Source: Adonisia turfae CCMR0081 (GTDB lineage: Bacteria > Cyanobacteriota > Cyanobacteriia > Phormidesmidales > Phormidesmidaceae). From it: a stretch of DNA of 64,000 bases. Location of the stretch: NCBI RefSeq assembly GCF_011009555.1, contig NZ_QXHD01000004.1, forward strand, positions 1,743,720-1,807,719, given 5' to 3'. Position numbers and translations under genes: made by a program. The notes beneath the pieces are model-generated. The model did no database searches and was not told the DNA's origin. It was given only the letters and a program-made list of their open reading frames with translations. Positions 1 through 8,567 of the stretch are shown here, in pieces (position 1 is the first letter of the stretch; the number at the start of each line of letters is the position of its first letter).

Positions 1-421
1 TCGGGATCTGTCGAATCAACGGTTGGATGCCATGGTGGCAGAGTTGGAGGAAGCAATGGATGCGATCGCCACCCAAACCCAAACCCAAATTCACATCAAG
101 CCACAACTCCGCAACGAACCCGTTCCCGTTAATTCCCACATTTACAATGCCATTGCCCAGGTGTGCGATGAACTACGGCTACCGGCTCAATCATTGCCCA
201 GCCGCGCCAGCCACGATGCCCAAATTATCGCTAGCATTACCGATATGGGTATGATTTTTGTCCCCAGCCAGAACGGCATCAGCCATTCTGAAACCGAGTA
301 CACAACGCCTGAACATTGCATTCAAGGCGCAAATATTTTATTACATACTTTGTTGAAGTTAGATCAACATTATCGTTGCCCAGAATATCCTCCAGCCATT
401 AGAACAGAATCTAAAGTTTAA
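1..421 (+). CDS. M20-family amidohydrolase (allantoate amidohydrolase / N-carbamoyl amino acid hydrolase-like), C-terminal part
   Basis: The reading frame is open from base 2 with no stop, so the gene begins before the window. Only about the last 139 residues are present. The segment SRASHDAQIIA followed by GMIFVPSQNGISHS is characteristic of the C-terminal catalytic lobe of zinc-dependent M20 hydrolases that split carbamoyl or ureido groups from amino acids. The His in SHDA and the ISHS motif belong to the substrate and metal site in that family. The substrate cannot be told from this fragment. The ABC importer that starts 189 bases downstream on the same strand may bring in its substrate, which is an inference from order only. 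The tail after LLKLDQ is poorly conserved and ends normally. Confidence 0.8.
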   Translation, partial: RDLSNQRLDAMVAELEEAMDAIATQTQTQIHIKPQLRNEPVPVNSHIYNAIAQVCDELRLPAQSLPSRASHDAQIIASITDMGMIFVPSQNGISHSETEYTTPEHCIQGANILLHTLLKLDQHYRCPEYPPAIRTESKV

Positions 422-609
422 TGGAACTTTCCACCTTCTGAAGGCAGCTATTGGTACGTTTTTACCCAGCTGTCTCCTAAGTTACATTCACTGTTGTCCC
501 ATGTTCACTGGTAACAGTTATTACTAACCTTCACGGCCCATAGTTGTATTCAGATTAAACATTTAGCTTCAATTTCGCACCCTTCTCATCCCTATAGGAG
601 ACATCCCCC

Positions 610-1800
610 ATGGCGGTTAGCGCTGATCGGCCCTCCCCGATAGCCCCTCAAGAGCAGCCTCCCAAACCCACCATAGTATCGACTGAAGCTGCAGCAGGTG
701 TTTCACTGCGCTCCGTCACCAAAAAATATGGCAATGTCATCGCCATTGAAAACATGACCCTGGATATCCCAGCAGGCATTTATTGCTGTTTGCTAGGACC
801 CAGCGGATGCGGTAAAACCACTGCCCTGAGGATGATTTCAGGCCATGAGTCAGTCACCAGTGGCCAGGTCTTGATTGGAGATCGCTGTGTCAATGATTTG
901 CCAGCCGCAAAACGGAACACTGCCATGATGTTCCAAAACTATGCCTTATTTCCCCATAAGACTGTCTGGCAAAACGTTGAGTTTGGCCTCAAAATGCAGC
1001 GTGTTCCTCTGACAGAGCGACGGGAACGTGTGGCAGAAATTTTAGAGTTGGTTGGTCTCAGTAATACCGCTAAACGCAAGCCTCATCAGCTAAGTGGTGG
1101 GCAGCAGCAACGCATTGCCCTGGCACGGGCCTTGGTCACCCGGCCCCAGGTATTGATGCTAGATGAGCCCCTCAGTGCCTTGGATGAAAACCTCCGAGTC
1201 CGGATGCGAGGAGAGCTCCGTAATATTCAAAAACAGTTCGGTCTCACATTTATTCAGGTAACTCACCATGTTGAAGAAGCCTTTTCCCTATCGGATCAAA
1301 TTGTGGTGATGAACCATGGTCATATTGATCAGGTGGCCACACCGACTGAGCTGTTCAATCAGCCCGCGTCTCGGTTTGTTGCTCGATTTATCGGCGACAA
1401 CAATATTTTCTCCGGTAAGGTATTAACCTCCACTGCCCAGGCCAATGGTAAGGATCTCATTCGCCTTGATGTTGAGGGCATAGGCTTACTGCACGCCATT
1501 GGTCACAGTAGTCAGCCTGGCACCAACGCCGCATGTTCTGTGCGCCCTGATCTTCTCACCCTAGGGAAGCCGGATTCTCCTACTGATTCTAAAACTCTTC
1601 CTACTAATACGCTGACCGCCCGCATCATCCAGGTGGAAATGACTGGTTTCGTCACCCGTGTCACCCTCATGGCAACCGCCACGGGCCAAACTCTACTGCA
1701 TACGCTACGGACAGTAGACTTTCAAAACCTTGCCCTGCAAGAAGGCCAGACTGTTTCACTCAAATGGTCGGCCAACGACTGTGTTTTCCTAGCTAATTAG
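610..1800 (+). CDS. ABC transporter ATP-binding protein, PotA/spermidine-putrescine type
   Basis: This is the cytoplasmic ATPase of a binding-protein-dependent importer. Walker A is GPSGCGKTT (about residues 58-66). The Q-loop lies in MMFQNYALFPH, the signature is LSGGQQQRIALARAL, Walker B is VLMLDEPLSALD, and the switch His is in QVTHHVEEA. The C-terminal 120 residues form the TOBE-like regulatory domain usual for the PotA/FbpC/opine class. At 396 residues it is slightly long because of a 30-residue Pro/Ala-rich N-terminal extension. ATG 610 is preceded by AGGAG. It is the first gene of a four-gene operon (ATPase, binding protein, permease, permease). The substrate may be a polyamine, opine or related small cation; the sequence does not decide. 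Confidence 0.9.
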   Translation: MAVSADRPSPIAPQEQPPKPTIVSTEAAAGVSLRSVTKKYGNVIAIENMTLDIPAGIYCCLLGPSGCGKTTALRMISGHESVTSGQVLIGDRCVNDLPAAKRNTAMMFQNYALFPHKTVWQNVEFGLKMQRVPLTERRERVAEILELVGLSNTAKRKPHQLSGGQQQRIALARALVTRPQVLMLDEPLSALDENLRVRMRGELRNIQKQFGLTFIQVTHHVEEAFSLSDQIVVMNHGHIDQVATPTELFNQPASRFVARFIGDNNIFSGKVLTSTAQANGKDLIRLDVEGIGLLHAIGHSSQPGTNAACSVRPDLLTLGKPDSPTDSKTLPTNTLTARIIQVEMTGFVTRVTLMATATGQTLLHTLRTVDFQNLALQEGQTVSLKWSANDCVFLAN

Positions 1801-1867
1801 ATGGGCATTCATCGCTGATCTAATCGAAGTCACAGAACTCACATGAATTTGTTTCTAGGACTAATCT

Positions 1868-3178
1868 ATGACTAAAATCACTCGTCGTAAGCTACTTTAC
1901 ACTGGTTTGGCCGCTGGGGCTGCCGTTGCGACCACACGATGCGCGTCCTCTGCACCAGAAGGCACCCCTAACAATCCGGCTCCCGGCCCTGAAGTCAACA
2001 CAAATCAAACTAAAGACGTCACCCTGCGCCTCATCGGTACTGGCGTTTCCCAGATCAACGAAATCCGCGATAAGGCCCAAGAGGACCTGGGCTTTAAGCT
2101 AGAAATGCGGGCTTTGAGTACTGAAGAAAACAACCAAATTGCCATCACCCAGCCCGATCAGTACGATATCTTTGACGGCGAATACTTTAGTTTGCCCCTA
2201 GTGGTTCCCTCCGGCAACCTGCAACCCATTGCCGTCTCTAAAATCAAAGATTGGGATAAGATCGTTCCCTTCTTCACCAGTGGCAAATTTGAAGGCATGC
2301 CGGTGGAAACGTCCCAGGGTACGGCTCCTTACAGAGTGATGTATCTGACTGGGGCAGATTCCAAAGAATTCTCAGCCACGCCCACAGATTTTGCCACCCT
2401 GATTCCCTTCCAGTACAATGCTGACACTCTGGGCTATCGTCCTGATCTTGTGGGTCGTAACATTGAAAGCTGGGGAGAACTCTTTAACGAGGAATTCAAG
2501 GGCAAGACCTCCATTCTGGATATTCCTCAGATCGGCATCATGGATGCGGCCATGGTGGCTGAAGCCCTGGGTCTGATGACCTTTGGTGACAAGGGCAACA
2601 TGACCAAAGCAGAAATTGATCAGATTACCGATATCCTCAAAGAACAAAAGGCCAAGGGGCAGTTCCGTGCCTTCTGGAAGACCTTTGATGAGTCAGTAAA
2701 CCTGATGTCCTCGGGTGAAGTTGTACTACAATCCATGTGGTCTCCTGCGGTGACTGCGGTGCAGGCGAAAGGCATTGAGTGCATCTACGCCCCCCTTAAA
2801 GAAGGCTATCGCGGCTGGGGTGGTGGCGTTGGCCTTTCCAAGAACCTCAGTGGCATCCAGCTAGATGCGGCCTACGAGTATATGAATTGGATGCTAGAGG
2901 GCTGGGTTGGTGCCTTCTTAGGTCGTCAGGGTTACTATAGCGCTGCACCAGAAAACGCTAAGAAGTATATGTCTGCTGAGGAGTGGGACTTCTGGTACGA
3001 GGGTAAGCCCGCCGCTGTGGATATGGTAGACCCCTTTGAGAAAACCCTAGCCAAGGCTGGGGCTGTTCGTGACGGTGGTGCCTTCAAGGATCGCTTTGGC
3101 AACATCGTCTGCTGGAACTCCACCATGGAAGAGAACACTTACCTCGTTCAAAAGTGGAACGAGTTTATTGCGTCGTAG
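1868..3178 (+). CDS. extracellular solute-binding protein, PotD-like, Tat-type signal
   Basis: This periplasmic substrate-binding component serves the importer encoded around it. The N-terminus has a twin-arginine signal (ITRRKLLYTG followed by an Ala-rich hydrophobic stretch), suggesting export in folded form. The mature part shows the class-D (spermidine/putrescine, PotD-like) layout, including the hinge region QPDQYDIFDGEYF, the strand IPFQYNADTLGYRPD, and the late GGGVGLSKN and AYEYMNWMLEG segments. Length (436 residues) is somewhat above PotD. It starts 67 bases after the ATPase gene, so it is probably co-transcribed. A Cys at the end of the signal region lacks a proper lipobox, so I do not call it a lipoprotein. 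Ligand unknown. Confidence 0.88.
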   Translation: MTKITRRKLLYTGLAAGAAVATTRCASSAPEGTPNNPAPGPEVNTNQTKDVTLRLIGTGVSQINEIRDKAQEDLGFKLEMRALSTEENNQIAITQPDQYDIFDGEYFSLPLVVPSGNLQPIAVSKIKDWDKIVPFFTSGKFEGMPVETSQGTAPYRVMYLTGADSKEFSATPTDFATLIPFQYNADTLGYRPDLVGRNIESWGELFNEEFKGKTSILDIPQIGIMDAAMVAEALGLMTFGDKGNMTKAEIDQITDILKEQKAKGQFRAFWKTFDESVNLMSSGEVVLQSMWSPAVTAVQAKGIECIYAPLKEGYRGWGGGVGLSKNLSGIQLDAAYEYMNWMLEGWVGAFLGRQGYYSAAPENAKKYMSAEEWDFWYEGKPAAVDMVDPFEKTLAKAGAVRDGGAFKDRFGNIVCWNSTMEENTYLVQKWNEFIAS

Positions 3179-3181
3179 TCG

Positions 3182-3263
3182 CCCTCACCCTAAATCCCTC
3201 TCCCCAGGGAGAGGGACTTTTAGTTCCCCTTCTCCCCAGGGAGAAGGGGGTAGGGGATGAGGG
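3182..3263. repeat. cyanobacterial C/T-rich double-hairpin interspersed repeat
   Basis: Two perfect or near-perfect hairpins follow each other (3196-3215 with CCCTCTCCC/GGGAGAGGG arms, 3226-3249 with CCCCTTCTCCC/GGGAGAAGGGG arms). An outer pair, CCCTCACCC and a degenerate GGGATGAGGG, brackets both. This type of element is common between genes in cyanobacterial genomes. It lies between the binding-protein and first permease genes and could lower expression of the distal genes or stabilise the upstream message. Confidence 0.75.
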
Positions 3264-3307
3264 CCAACGTCTGCCAGCCAACCTTTTATTCAAGGCCCTA
3301 TAGACCC

Positions 3308-4165
3308 ATGGCTAAAGCCTGGACTAACCTAAAACCCTATTTCCTCGCAACGCCCCAGGCGCTAGCGCTGGGGCTATTCTTAATTTTCCCCATACTACTC
3401 ATTGCGGTGGTCAGTTTCTGGGAGTTTAATGGCTACTCCATGACCCCCGCCTTTACCCTGGATAATTACATCGGCATTTTTACCTCCGATGTCACCCTTA
3501 AAACCTATTTCAACACCTTTAAATTTGTTGGGTTAACGTGGCTATTTACCTTGCTAATTGGCTACCCAGTGGCCTATTTTCTTTCATTTCACATTCCTAA
3601 ACTGCGATGGCAGGTATTGTTGTTTTTGGTCTGTACCATCCCGTTTTGGACCTCGAATATCATTCGTATGATTTCCTGGTTACCGCTGCTAGGAAGAGAG
3701 GGGCTGGTTAACCAATTACTTCTAGGGGCAGGCATCACCCAGGAGCCGCTGGAGTTTTTACTATACTCAGACTTTGCGGTGGTGCTGGGCATGGTGCACC
3801 TCTATGTGATTTTTATGATTGCCCCTATTTTCAATAGCCTGATGCGCATCGACCGCACCCTAATCACCGCTGCAGAAGACATGGGTGCATCGGGGTTTGA
3901 GGTTTTTAGGGAAGTGATTTTTCCCCTATCAGCACCGGGCATTGCCATTGGTTCGATTTTTATCGTCACGCTGGTGATGGGGGAGTTTGTCACGGTGCGG
4001 CTGATGGGTGGGGGGCAGGCAGCTTCCATTGGCAAGCTGATTCAAACTCAGATTGGCAGTTTGCAATATCCCCTAGCAGCCGCCAATGCCATTGTGCTAT
4101 TGGCCGTGACGTTACTAGTGGTCATTTCGATTTTGCGCCTTGTGGATATTAGAAAGGAATTATGA
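3308..4165 (+). CDS. ABC transporter permease, PotB-like
   Basis: Inner-membrane permease subunit with about six hydrophobic segments, the first at QALALGLFLIFPILLIAVVSFW. The cytoplasmic EAA loop is EDMGASGFEVFREVIFPLSAPGI, which contacts the ATPase in this transporter class. An upstream in-frame ATG at 3257 lies inside the hairpin repeat and would add an unlikely 17-residue leader, so I use ATG 3308, after which the MAKAWTNLKPYFLATP start resembles other permeases. The stop overlaps the start of the next permease by four bases (ATGA), showing translational coupling. Confidence 0.88.
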   Translation: MAKAWTNLKPYFLATPQALALGLFLIFPILLIAVVSFWEFNGYSMTPAFTLDNYIGIFTSDVTLKTYFNTFKFVGLTWLFTLLIGYPVAYFLSFHIPKLRWQVLLFLVCTIPFWTSNIIRMISWLPLLGREGLVNQLLLGAGITQEPLEFLLYSDFAVVLGMVHLYVIFMIAPIFNSLMRIDRTLITAAEDMGASGFEVFREVIFPLSAPGIAIGSIFIVTLVMGEFVTVRLMGGGQAASIGKLIQTQIGSLQYPLAAANAIVLLAVTLLVVISILRLVDIRKEL

Positions 4166-4974
4166 AAAAACGCTCTCTCTCTTTTTATCTGCTAGCTGCA
4201 TTTTTTGGGCTGTTTGTTCTCTTTCTTTATGGCCCGATGATTACCATCTTTATCTTGTCTCTCCAAGGGCCAGATGGGACACTCACCTTTCCTGTCCGCA
4301 GCTTTGGCTTCTACTGGCTTGGGCAGGTTTTCCAAGAGCAGCGAGTGGGTAACTTTGTGGAGCCATTTAAGCGATCGCTAGTGCTGGGCGGTTTGGTAAC
4401 CGCCTTAGTGGCTAGTATGGCCATTTCCGCAGCTATGGCCTTCCGACAACGGTTTCGGGGTGCAACTATACTGTTTTACTTGAGTATTGCCAGCCTAATT
4501 GTACCCAGCATTTTGGTTTCCCTGGGGCTGGGCGTCATGTTCCAAGTCATGGAGTGGCCCACCAGATGGTATAGCTCAGGTTTGGGAGCTCACCTGACCT
4601 GGACCTTGCCCATTGCATTTTTGATTATGTTGGGTATCTTTAATCGGTTTAATCCGTCCTATGAAGAAGCGGCCCGAGATCTAGGGGCCAGCGATGCCAA
4701 AACATTTTTGGAAATTGTCTTACCGCTGATTGCCCCTAGCCTCATCGGGGTGAGTTTATTAACCTTCACCCTTTCATACGATGAATTTACGCGTACATCG
4801 TTGGTGTCTGGACAGTACAATACATTGCCCTTGGAAATCTTTGGTATGACGACTAATGTTACGTCCCCGGCACTCTATGCATTGGGCACGTTGACCACTC
4901 TGTTTTCGTTTAGCTTAATTATAGTGGCCTATGTACTCTATAGACGTTTGTCAAAGCAACGTCTGTCAGAGTGA
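4162..4974 (+). CDS. ABC transporter permease, PotC-like
   Basis: Second membrane subunit of the importer. It begins with a basic residue cluster (MKKRSLSF) and has a first membrane helix immediately after, then about five more. Its EAA loop is EEAARDLGASDAKTFLEIVLPLIAPSLIG, the standard coupling-helix motif of the PotC family. Length (270 residues) is normal. It overlaps the preceding permease by four bases, so the two permeases form a coupled pair. It is the last gene of the operon; no clear terminator follows, and an IS982 relic begins within about ten bases of the stop. Confidence 0.88.
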   Translation: MKKRSLSFYLLAAFFGLFVLFLYGPMITIFILSLQGPDGTLTFPVRSFGFYWLGQVFQEQRVGNFVEPFKRSLVLGGLVTALVASMAISAAMAFRQRFRGATILFYLSIASLIVPSILVSLGLGVMFQVMEWPTRWYSSGLGAHLTWTLPIAFLIMLGIFNRFNPSYEEAARDLGASDAKTFLEIVLPLIAPSLIGVSLLTFTLSYDEFTRTSLVSGQYNTLPLEIFGMTTNVTSPALYALGTLTTLFSFSLIIVAYVLYRRLSKQRLSE

Positions 4975-4983
4975 AATGAGTAG

Positions 4984-5166
4984 CTTAGCCGAAAACCACC
5001 CGTCCCGGAGATGGCCAAACAGCTCATGGGGAAACTTTTTGGTGATAAAGGCTATGTGTCTCAGGCATTATTTGAAACCCTCTATCAGCAAGGGTTTACC
5101 TTGATTGCCATACGACGGAAAAACATGACCCATCGCTTAATGTCCCTTCTGGATAAAGTCCTCTGA
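4984..5166 (+). pseudogene. IS982-family transposase remnant (internal fragment)
   Basis: Reading from 4984 the frame gives PVPEMAKQLMGKLFGDKGY, then an ALFETLYQQG segment and RRKNMTHRLMSLLDKVLL before a stop at 5164-5166. The order VPxMAxxLxGKLFGDKGY followed by RKNM is that of the DDE domain of IS982 transposases. Only about 60 of some 290 residues remain, with no N-terminus and no clear terminal repeats, so it is a dead fragment. An imperfect inverted repeat at 5242-5266 (GAGACTCAT / ATGAGAGTCTC) lies downstream and might act as a weak terminator. Confidence 0.7.
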
Positions 5167-5356
5167 ACTCACGTTGCTTAGATTGTGAAATGCGCAGCCC
5201 AACAACACTTTAAGTGGTCGGAGCAGGCCTGGAGTTATTTGGAGACTCATCACAAATGAGAGTCTCTCTATTCTGATTAGATGACATGATGGTGCATAGT
5301 TGCGTTCTAGGCAATATCACGTACATGCCACTAGCTTAAAATATTCAGCAGATAAC

Positions 5357-5920
5357 TCAACGGCTATAAGTTGTACATCCCCAGTGTTCCAGTTTTGGCA
5401 TTTGGGGACCATGCCATCCTCGCTTTTTTAACTCTCTAGCAATAAATAAGTTTGTGATGCCATGACCCACCAGGACTACAGACCCAGTCTCATAAGATTT
5501 TTGTTCTAATAATTCAGTGGCTTTTCTAACTCGTTCTTTGTTATAGGTCTGAGATTGAGAGTGAGGAGAATAACCTAAACTCAATAGCAACCTATCAAGA
5601 AAAAGCCACATATGAAATGGTAACCGAATATTGAGCGGACACTCAAGCCAAAAGTCTACTTCACGAAAGATAGGATTCCTAATAGGGAGAATGGTAGGTT
5701 CAAGGATTTGAGCAGAGTGTATAGAACGAGGAAGATCGCTCGTGAACACTAGCTTTGCTGATTGAACTAGCGCTTGAATAGCTTCTGGAGGGAAAGAATC
5801 ACTTGCAATTCTGGCTGATTGATAATGACCAATGACCTGTGATAAATCGGAGCTATTGATCCATCCTTGTGGTGTAATTGCTGGTTTCCCATGCCTAATC
5901 AAGGTGATAGTTGTGCTCAT
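5357..5920 (-). CDS. histidine phosphatase (phosphoglycerate mutase-like) family protein
   Basis: The N-terminus ITLIRHGKP contains the RHG motif (Arg9, His10) of the histidine phosphatase superfamily, where the His becomes phosphorylated. The second catalytic His lies in VLVGHGITN near residue 150. A middle Arg/Ser patch (TSDLPRSIHSAQ) matches the phosphate pocket. At 187 residues it is a short single-domain member, cytoplasmic, with no signal peptide. The substrate cannot be inferred. It stands alone on the minus strand, with non-coding sequence on both sides. Confidence 0.8.
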   Translation of the reverse strand: MSTTITLIRHGKPAITPQGWINSSDLSQVIGHYQSARIASDSFPPEAIQALVQSAKLVFTSDLPRSIHSAQILEPTILPIRNPIFREVDFWLECPLNIRLPFHMWLFLDRLLLSLGYSPHSQSQTYNKERVRKATELLEQKSYETGSVVLVGHGITNLFIARELKKRGWHGPQMPKLEHWGCTTYSR

Positions 5921-6187
5921 TGCTTAGGATTCAAAAGTTCACTATCAAAGATGTGCTAGCTAACTATTATGCATGCGGAAAGCTTCTGGATAACACACCT
6001 ACAAGGACATTATCTAGAAGTGTTTTGCCCAATCCCCTGATTTACTAAATTAGGCAGCCATCGGCCAACCTACCATAGTGACCTAGTCAAACCCCATGCC
6101 AGTAATTCAATACTATCCATACAGAATTCATTCAGATCATTGCTCGATCTTGGAATTTGCGAGGGGGTAGACTGCAAGGGCTAGTTA

Positions 6188-6355
6188 ATGAGGTCAAGAA
6201 TGACTTTTTTAAAGTTGATATGTGCAGCGGGTAGTCTTGGATTCGGGATTATTGTATTGACGGAGGAATCCACTCCACCATCGGTTAAGTCAGCTATTTT
6301 AGTGTTGATTTCACTCCTCTTCTTGAGGCTTTATTGGCCAGCTAAGTTATCTTAG
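6188..6355 (+). CDS. possible small membrane protein (55 aa), unrecognised
   Basis: An ATG-initiated frame of 55 codons with an AAGGG about eight bases upstream. The product has two hydrophobic stretches (LICAAGSLGFGIIVL and SAILVLISLLFLRLYW) separated by a short polar loop, which would give a two-helix hairpin in the membrane. I do not recognise the family. It lies in an 800-base interval with no other convincing gene, and it could be chance. Conservation in relatives would decide. Confidence 0.3.
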   Translation: MRSRMTFLKLICAAGSLGFGIIVLTEESTPPSVKSAILVLISLLFLRLYWPAKLS

Positions 6356-6729
6356 GAGCACCGCACAAGTGATGTGAAATCGCCCTCTCAAGAACCAGCT
6401 TCGAGATAATTTGAGTAACGCCAGCAGCACGATCAACAGCCAATGTAGTAAGCCGTTTGAACACGTTACTGACGTTAGTAATGCGATTTGAGTTTTGAAG
6501 ATTACGCCGTAAAACCCCTTTCTAGCGAACTTTCATGATGGCAGGGGAGAGCGGCAGCGGTTGGTTCGAGATTTGAAAGACGTCTGTGGTGGCTACTTAC
6601 TGTTGGCGTTTTGCTGCTGCCTGCATATTTACTTGGAATCATTTTTAGCTGCTACATCCTTTTCAACCAGGTTTTCAACACGCTACCCTATTGGAGGGCA
6701 GCGTTTATCATAGTTCGCTAACCAGGGGA
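6356..6729. other. gap with one unexplained open frame on the minus strand
   Basis: No complete gene is visible. On the minus strand a frame is open between stops at 6522-6524 and 6342-6344. It reads as plausible protein (for example VFKRLTTLAVDRAAGVTQ and LVLERAISHHLC) but has no ATG. It may be a relic or a TTG-started small gene; I cannot assign it. Confidence 0.25.
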
Positions 6730-7116
6730 CTATGAGCGGTAAGCGATGACACGAATCTCCACTAATGCACCTTCAGTGATGAGTTCGGAAACACCAATAG
6801 CTGACCAAGCAGGATAAGGATCTTTCACATACTCATCCTTGACCTTCGTAAAGGTGTCAAAATATTTACGTAGAGAAACATGGTAGGTTGTCATTTCTAC
6901 AACATCATCGAAAGAAAGCGTGGCTTCTGTCAAGTATAGTAGAACCGTTTCAAAAGCCTCTCGGAACTGCGCCTCTGGGTCGCTTGAGATACTACGATCA
7001 GGACGTGTTCCTGTAGCACCTGAAAAGAATACGAACTTGTCAATTTTGACAGCAGGTGCGAAGTGCCAGTCGTTGTAATAATGAGAGAACTCTTTTGGAA
7101 TAATCGGCTTTTTCAT
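6730..7116 (-). CDS. Rid family (YjgF/YER057c/UK114) protein
   Basis: A 128-residue single-domain protein of the Rid superfamily. Well-characterised members hydrolyse reactive enamine/imine intermediates formed by PLP enzymes. Family-typical segments are FVFFSGATGTRPD near the start, AQFREAFETVLLYLTEA in the middle, WSAIGVSELITEGALVEIRVIA at the end. The catalytic Arg of RidA would lie in the EIRVIA segment (V-E-I-R), so activity is possible, although the family has many non-RidA subgroups. ATG 7116 is supported by a GA-rich stretch upstream. No partner gene is adjacent. Confidence 0.8.
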   Translation of the reverse strand: MKKPIIPKEFSHYYNDWHFAPAVKIDKFVFFSGATGTRPDRSISSDPEAQFREAFETVLLYLTEATLSFDDVVEMTTYHVSLRKYFDTFTKVKDEYVKDPYPAWSAIGVSELITEGALVEIRVIAYRS

Positions 7117-7256
7117 GTTTTACCTCTCGGAACTAAAGGGAAGGGTGGAATAAGTCCTTCAACCGAAGCCTATAAGCATTTACCCCCTACCCCTACCACG
7201 ATAGCCTTCCATCAGCCTGGGAATGCTAATGAAGTATGAAGTATGCGCTAGCACAC

Positions 7257-7288
7257 AACGCCCTTATCCGTTAGGGCGTTCTTTTTTT
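7257..7288 (+). terminator. Rho-independent terminator on the plus strand
   Basis: AACGCCCTTA and TTAGGGCGTT pair around a short loop, followed by CTTTTTTT. The T run lies on the plus-strand side. No plus-strand protein gene ends upstream, because the nearest gene (Rid protein) runs the other way. This suggests a short plus-strand transcript from about 7120-7260, possibly a small RNA. Confidence 0.6.
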
Positions 7289-8091
7289 GAAAAAAAATCC
7301 CTCAGCCATTACCAGCCAAGGGATATGAAAAAGTGCATTTAGATAGAGTCCGGTAGTCCCCCTTTTATCTTGTGTAATACATGAAATTGACTACCGAATG
7401 TCTTTAAAAGTTGCAAAAGAATGCTCAATGGATGGTATTGAGGGAGGTTAGCCGAGCTAGTGCTCGTAACCGTGCTGGTGACCGTTAACTTCTCTGTAAC
7501 GGCTTTAATAACAGGTTTAGCCCCGTACCGCTGGTAGTAGCCCAAACAGGAAACCCGCTAATAGTTCAATGGCACACATTAGCGGGTGATAACTTTATGT
7601 GACTCTCTGTGCTAACGAAAAGTTCAGGCTCATGCAGGTAAAAGTTCAGGTTTGTTCAGATCTAATAGGGTTGAGTGAGCTAATATTCAATATGCTGTGA
7701 TATTGATGTGACCGTGTTTTCAACAAACATTGATGTGCTCACATTCCAAAGGAAGATCCATATGAAACACCAAGTTTTTGCACTAAATTAGAGTTAGCCT
7801 TAATCCACTAAACCCTGATGCATTAATGAATAATCAGGGAATCGCATTTGCGACTAAGCCATAGTTGGTGCATGCTCTGGCCAAGATATGTATCAACTAT
7901 TTATTTAAGAGCATCAGGGTACCCCGCATATACCCAAAGAATTAGGGTGGGGTGAAGCGATCTTATTCTCCAGAAGTATTATTTATAGCTCAACTGTACC
8001 GTTAGCCTGTAGAAAGGTTGGGGCAATCTTATAAATGACTTTGTCAACAAGGCATTGAGTTTTGTGCAACACAACATCTAAAAGAAGGTCT
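7289..8091. other. long interval without a convincing gene
   Basis: About 800 bases. AAAAGTTCAGG occurs twice near 7618 and 7640, and ATTGATGTG occurs twice near 7703 and 7729. A minus-strand frame at 7339-7545 has low-complexity TVTSTVTSTSS and no family resemblance. I see no RNA gene or mobile-element ends here. Confidence 0.4.
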
Positions 8092-8337
8092 ATGAAGTAC
8101 ATATTGTGTACATTATTTTTGACATTGGGATTGGCAGTTTCACCTGCCACTGCTCAGGTAGAAATCATTGAAGAAGAGGTAATCCTGGAAGAATATGTCG
8201 AAGAAGAGGAAATCTATGAAGAGGTAATCCTGGAAGAATATGTCGAAGAAGAGGAAATCTATGAAGAGGAAATCATTGAAGAAGCAGTAATCCTGGAAGA
8301 AGAGCTGATACTTGAAGAAGAAGTATACGTTGAGTAA
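8092..8337 (+). CDS. small secreted Glu-rich repeat protein
   Basis: ATG 8092 is preceded by AGAAGG, so I prefer it to the upstream in-frame ATG at 8062. The product is 81 residues. A signal peptide (MKYILCTLFLTLGLAVSPATA) with a good AxA cleavage site is followed by about 60 residues that are nearly all Glu, Ile, Val, Leu and Tyr, with no Lys or Arg. The pattern EEVILEEYVEEEEIY repeats. Mature charge is strongly negative. I do not recognise a family. The alternation of acidic and beta-branched residues could support metal or Ca binding, or beta-sheet assembly outside the cytoplasm, which is inference. It stands alone, 230 bases before convergent genes. Confidence 0.7.
   Translation: MKYILCTLFLTLGLAVSPATAQVEIIEEEVILEEYVEEEEIYEEVILEEYVEEEEIYEEEIIEEAVILEEELILEEEVYVE
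8176..8265 (+). repeat. tandem 45-bp exact repeat (2 copies) inside the Glu-rich gene
   Basis: Bases 8176-8220 and 8221-8265 are identical, each encoding one 15-residue unit. Identity at the DNA level, including third positions, implies a recent duplication, so copy number may vary between strains. Confidence 0.9.
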
Positions 8338-8567
8338 TCAACCCTCTCTCTAGGGCGGCGATGGGTCTGTTGAGGGTAGATTTTACGCCGTCAGCATTAC
8401 CGAATACAACCACCTTTTTTACCAATATTTCTCCCTTTTCAGATCACCATCAATCCATTATGCCAACGGCAATTGCCAGGCTGCTACGCTAATGGCTGTT
8501 GTGATAAAGCACTGAACCATGAAAAAACTATAGATACATTAGATCAACTTTTTTCACTGGATGAGCT

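Noticed and set aside
7339-7545. 68-codon minus-strand frame
   Set aside because: Low-complexity TVTSTVTSTSS core, no start signal, no recognisable domain.
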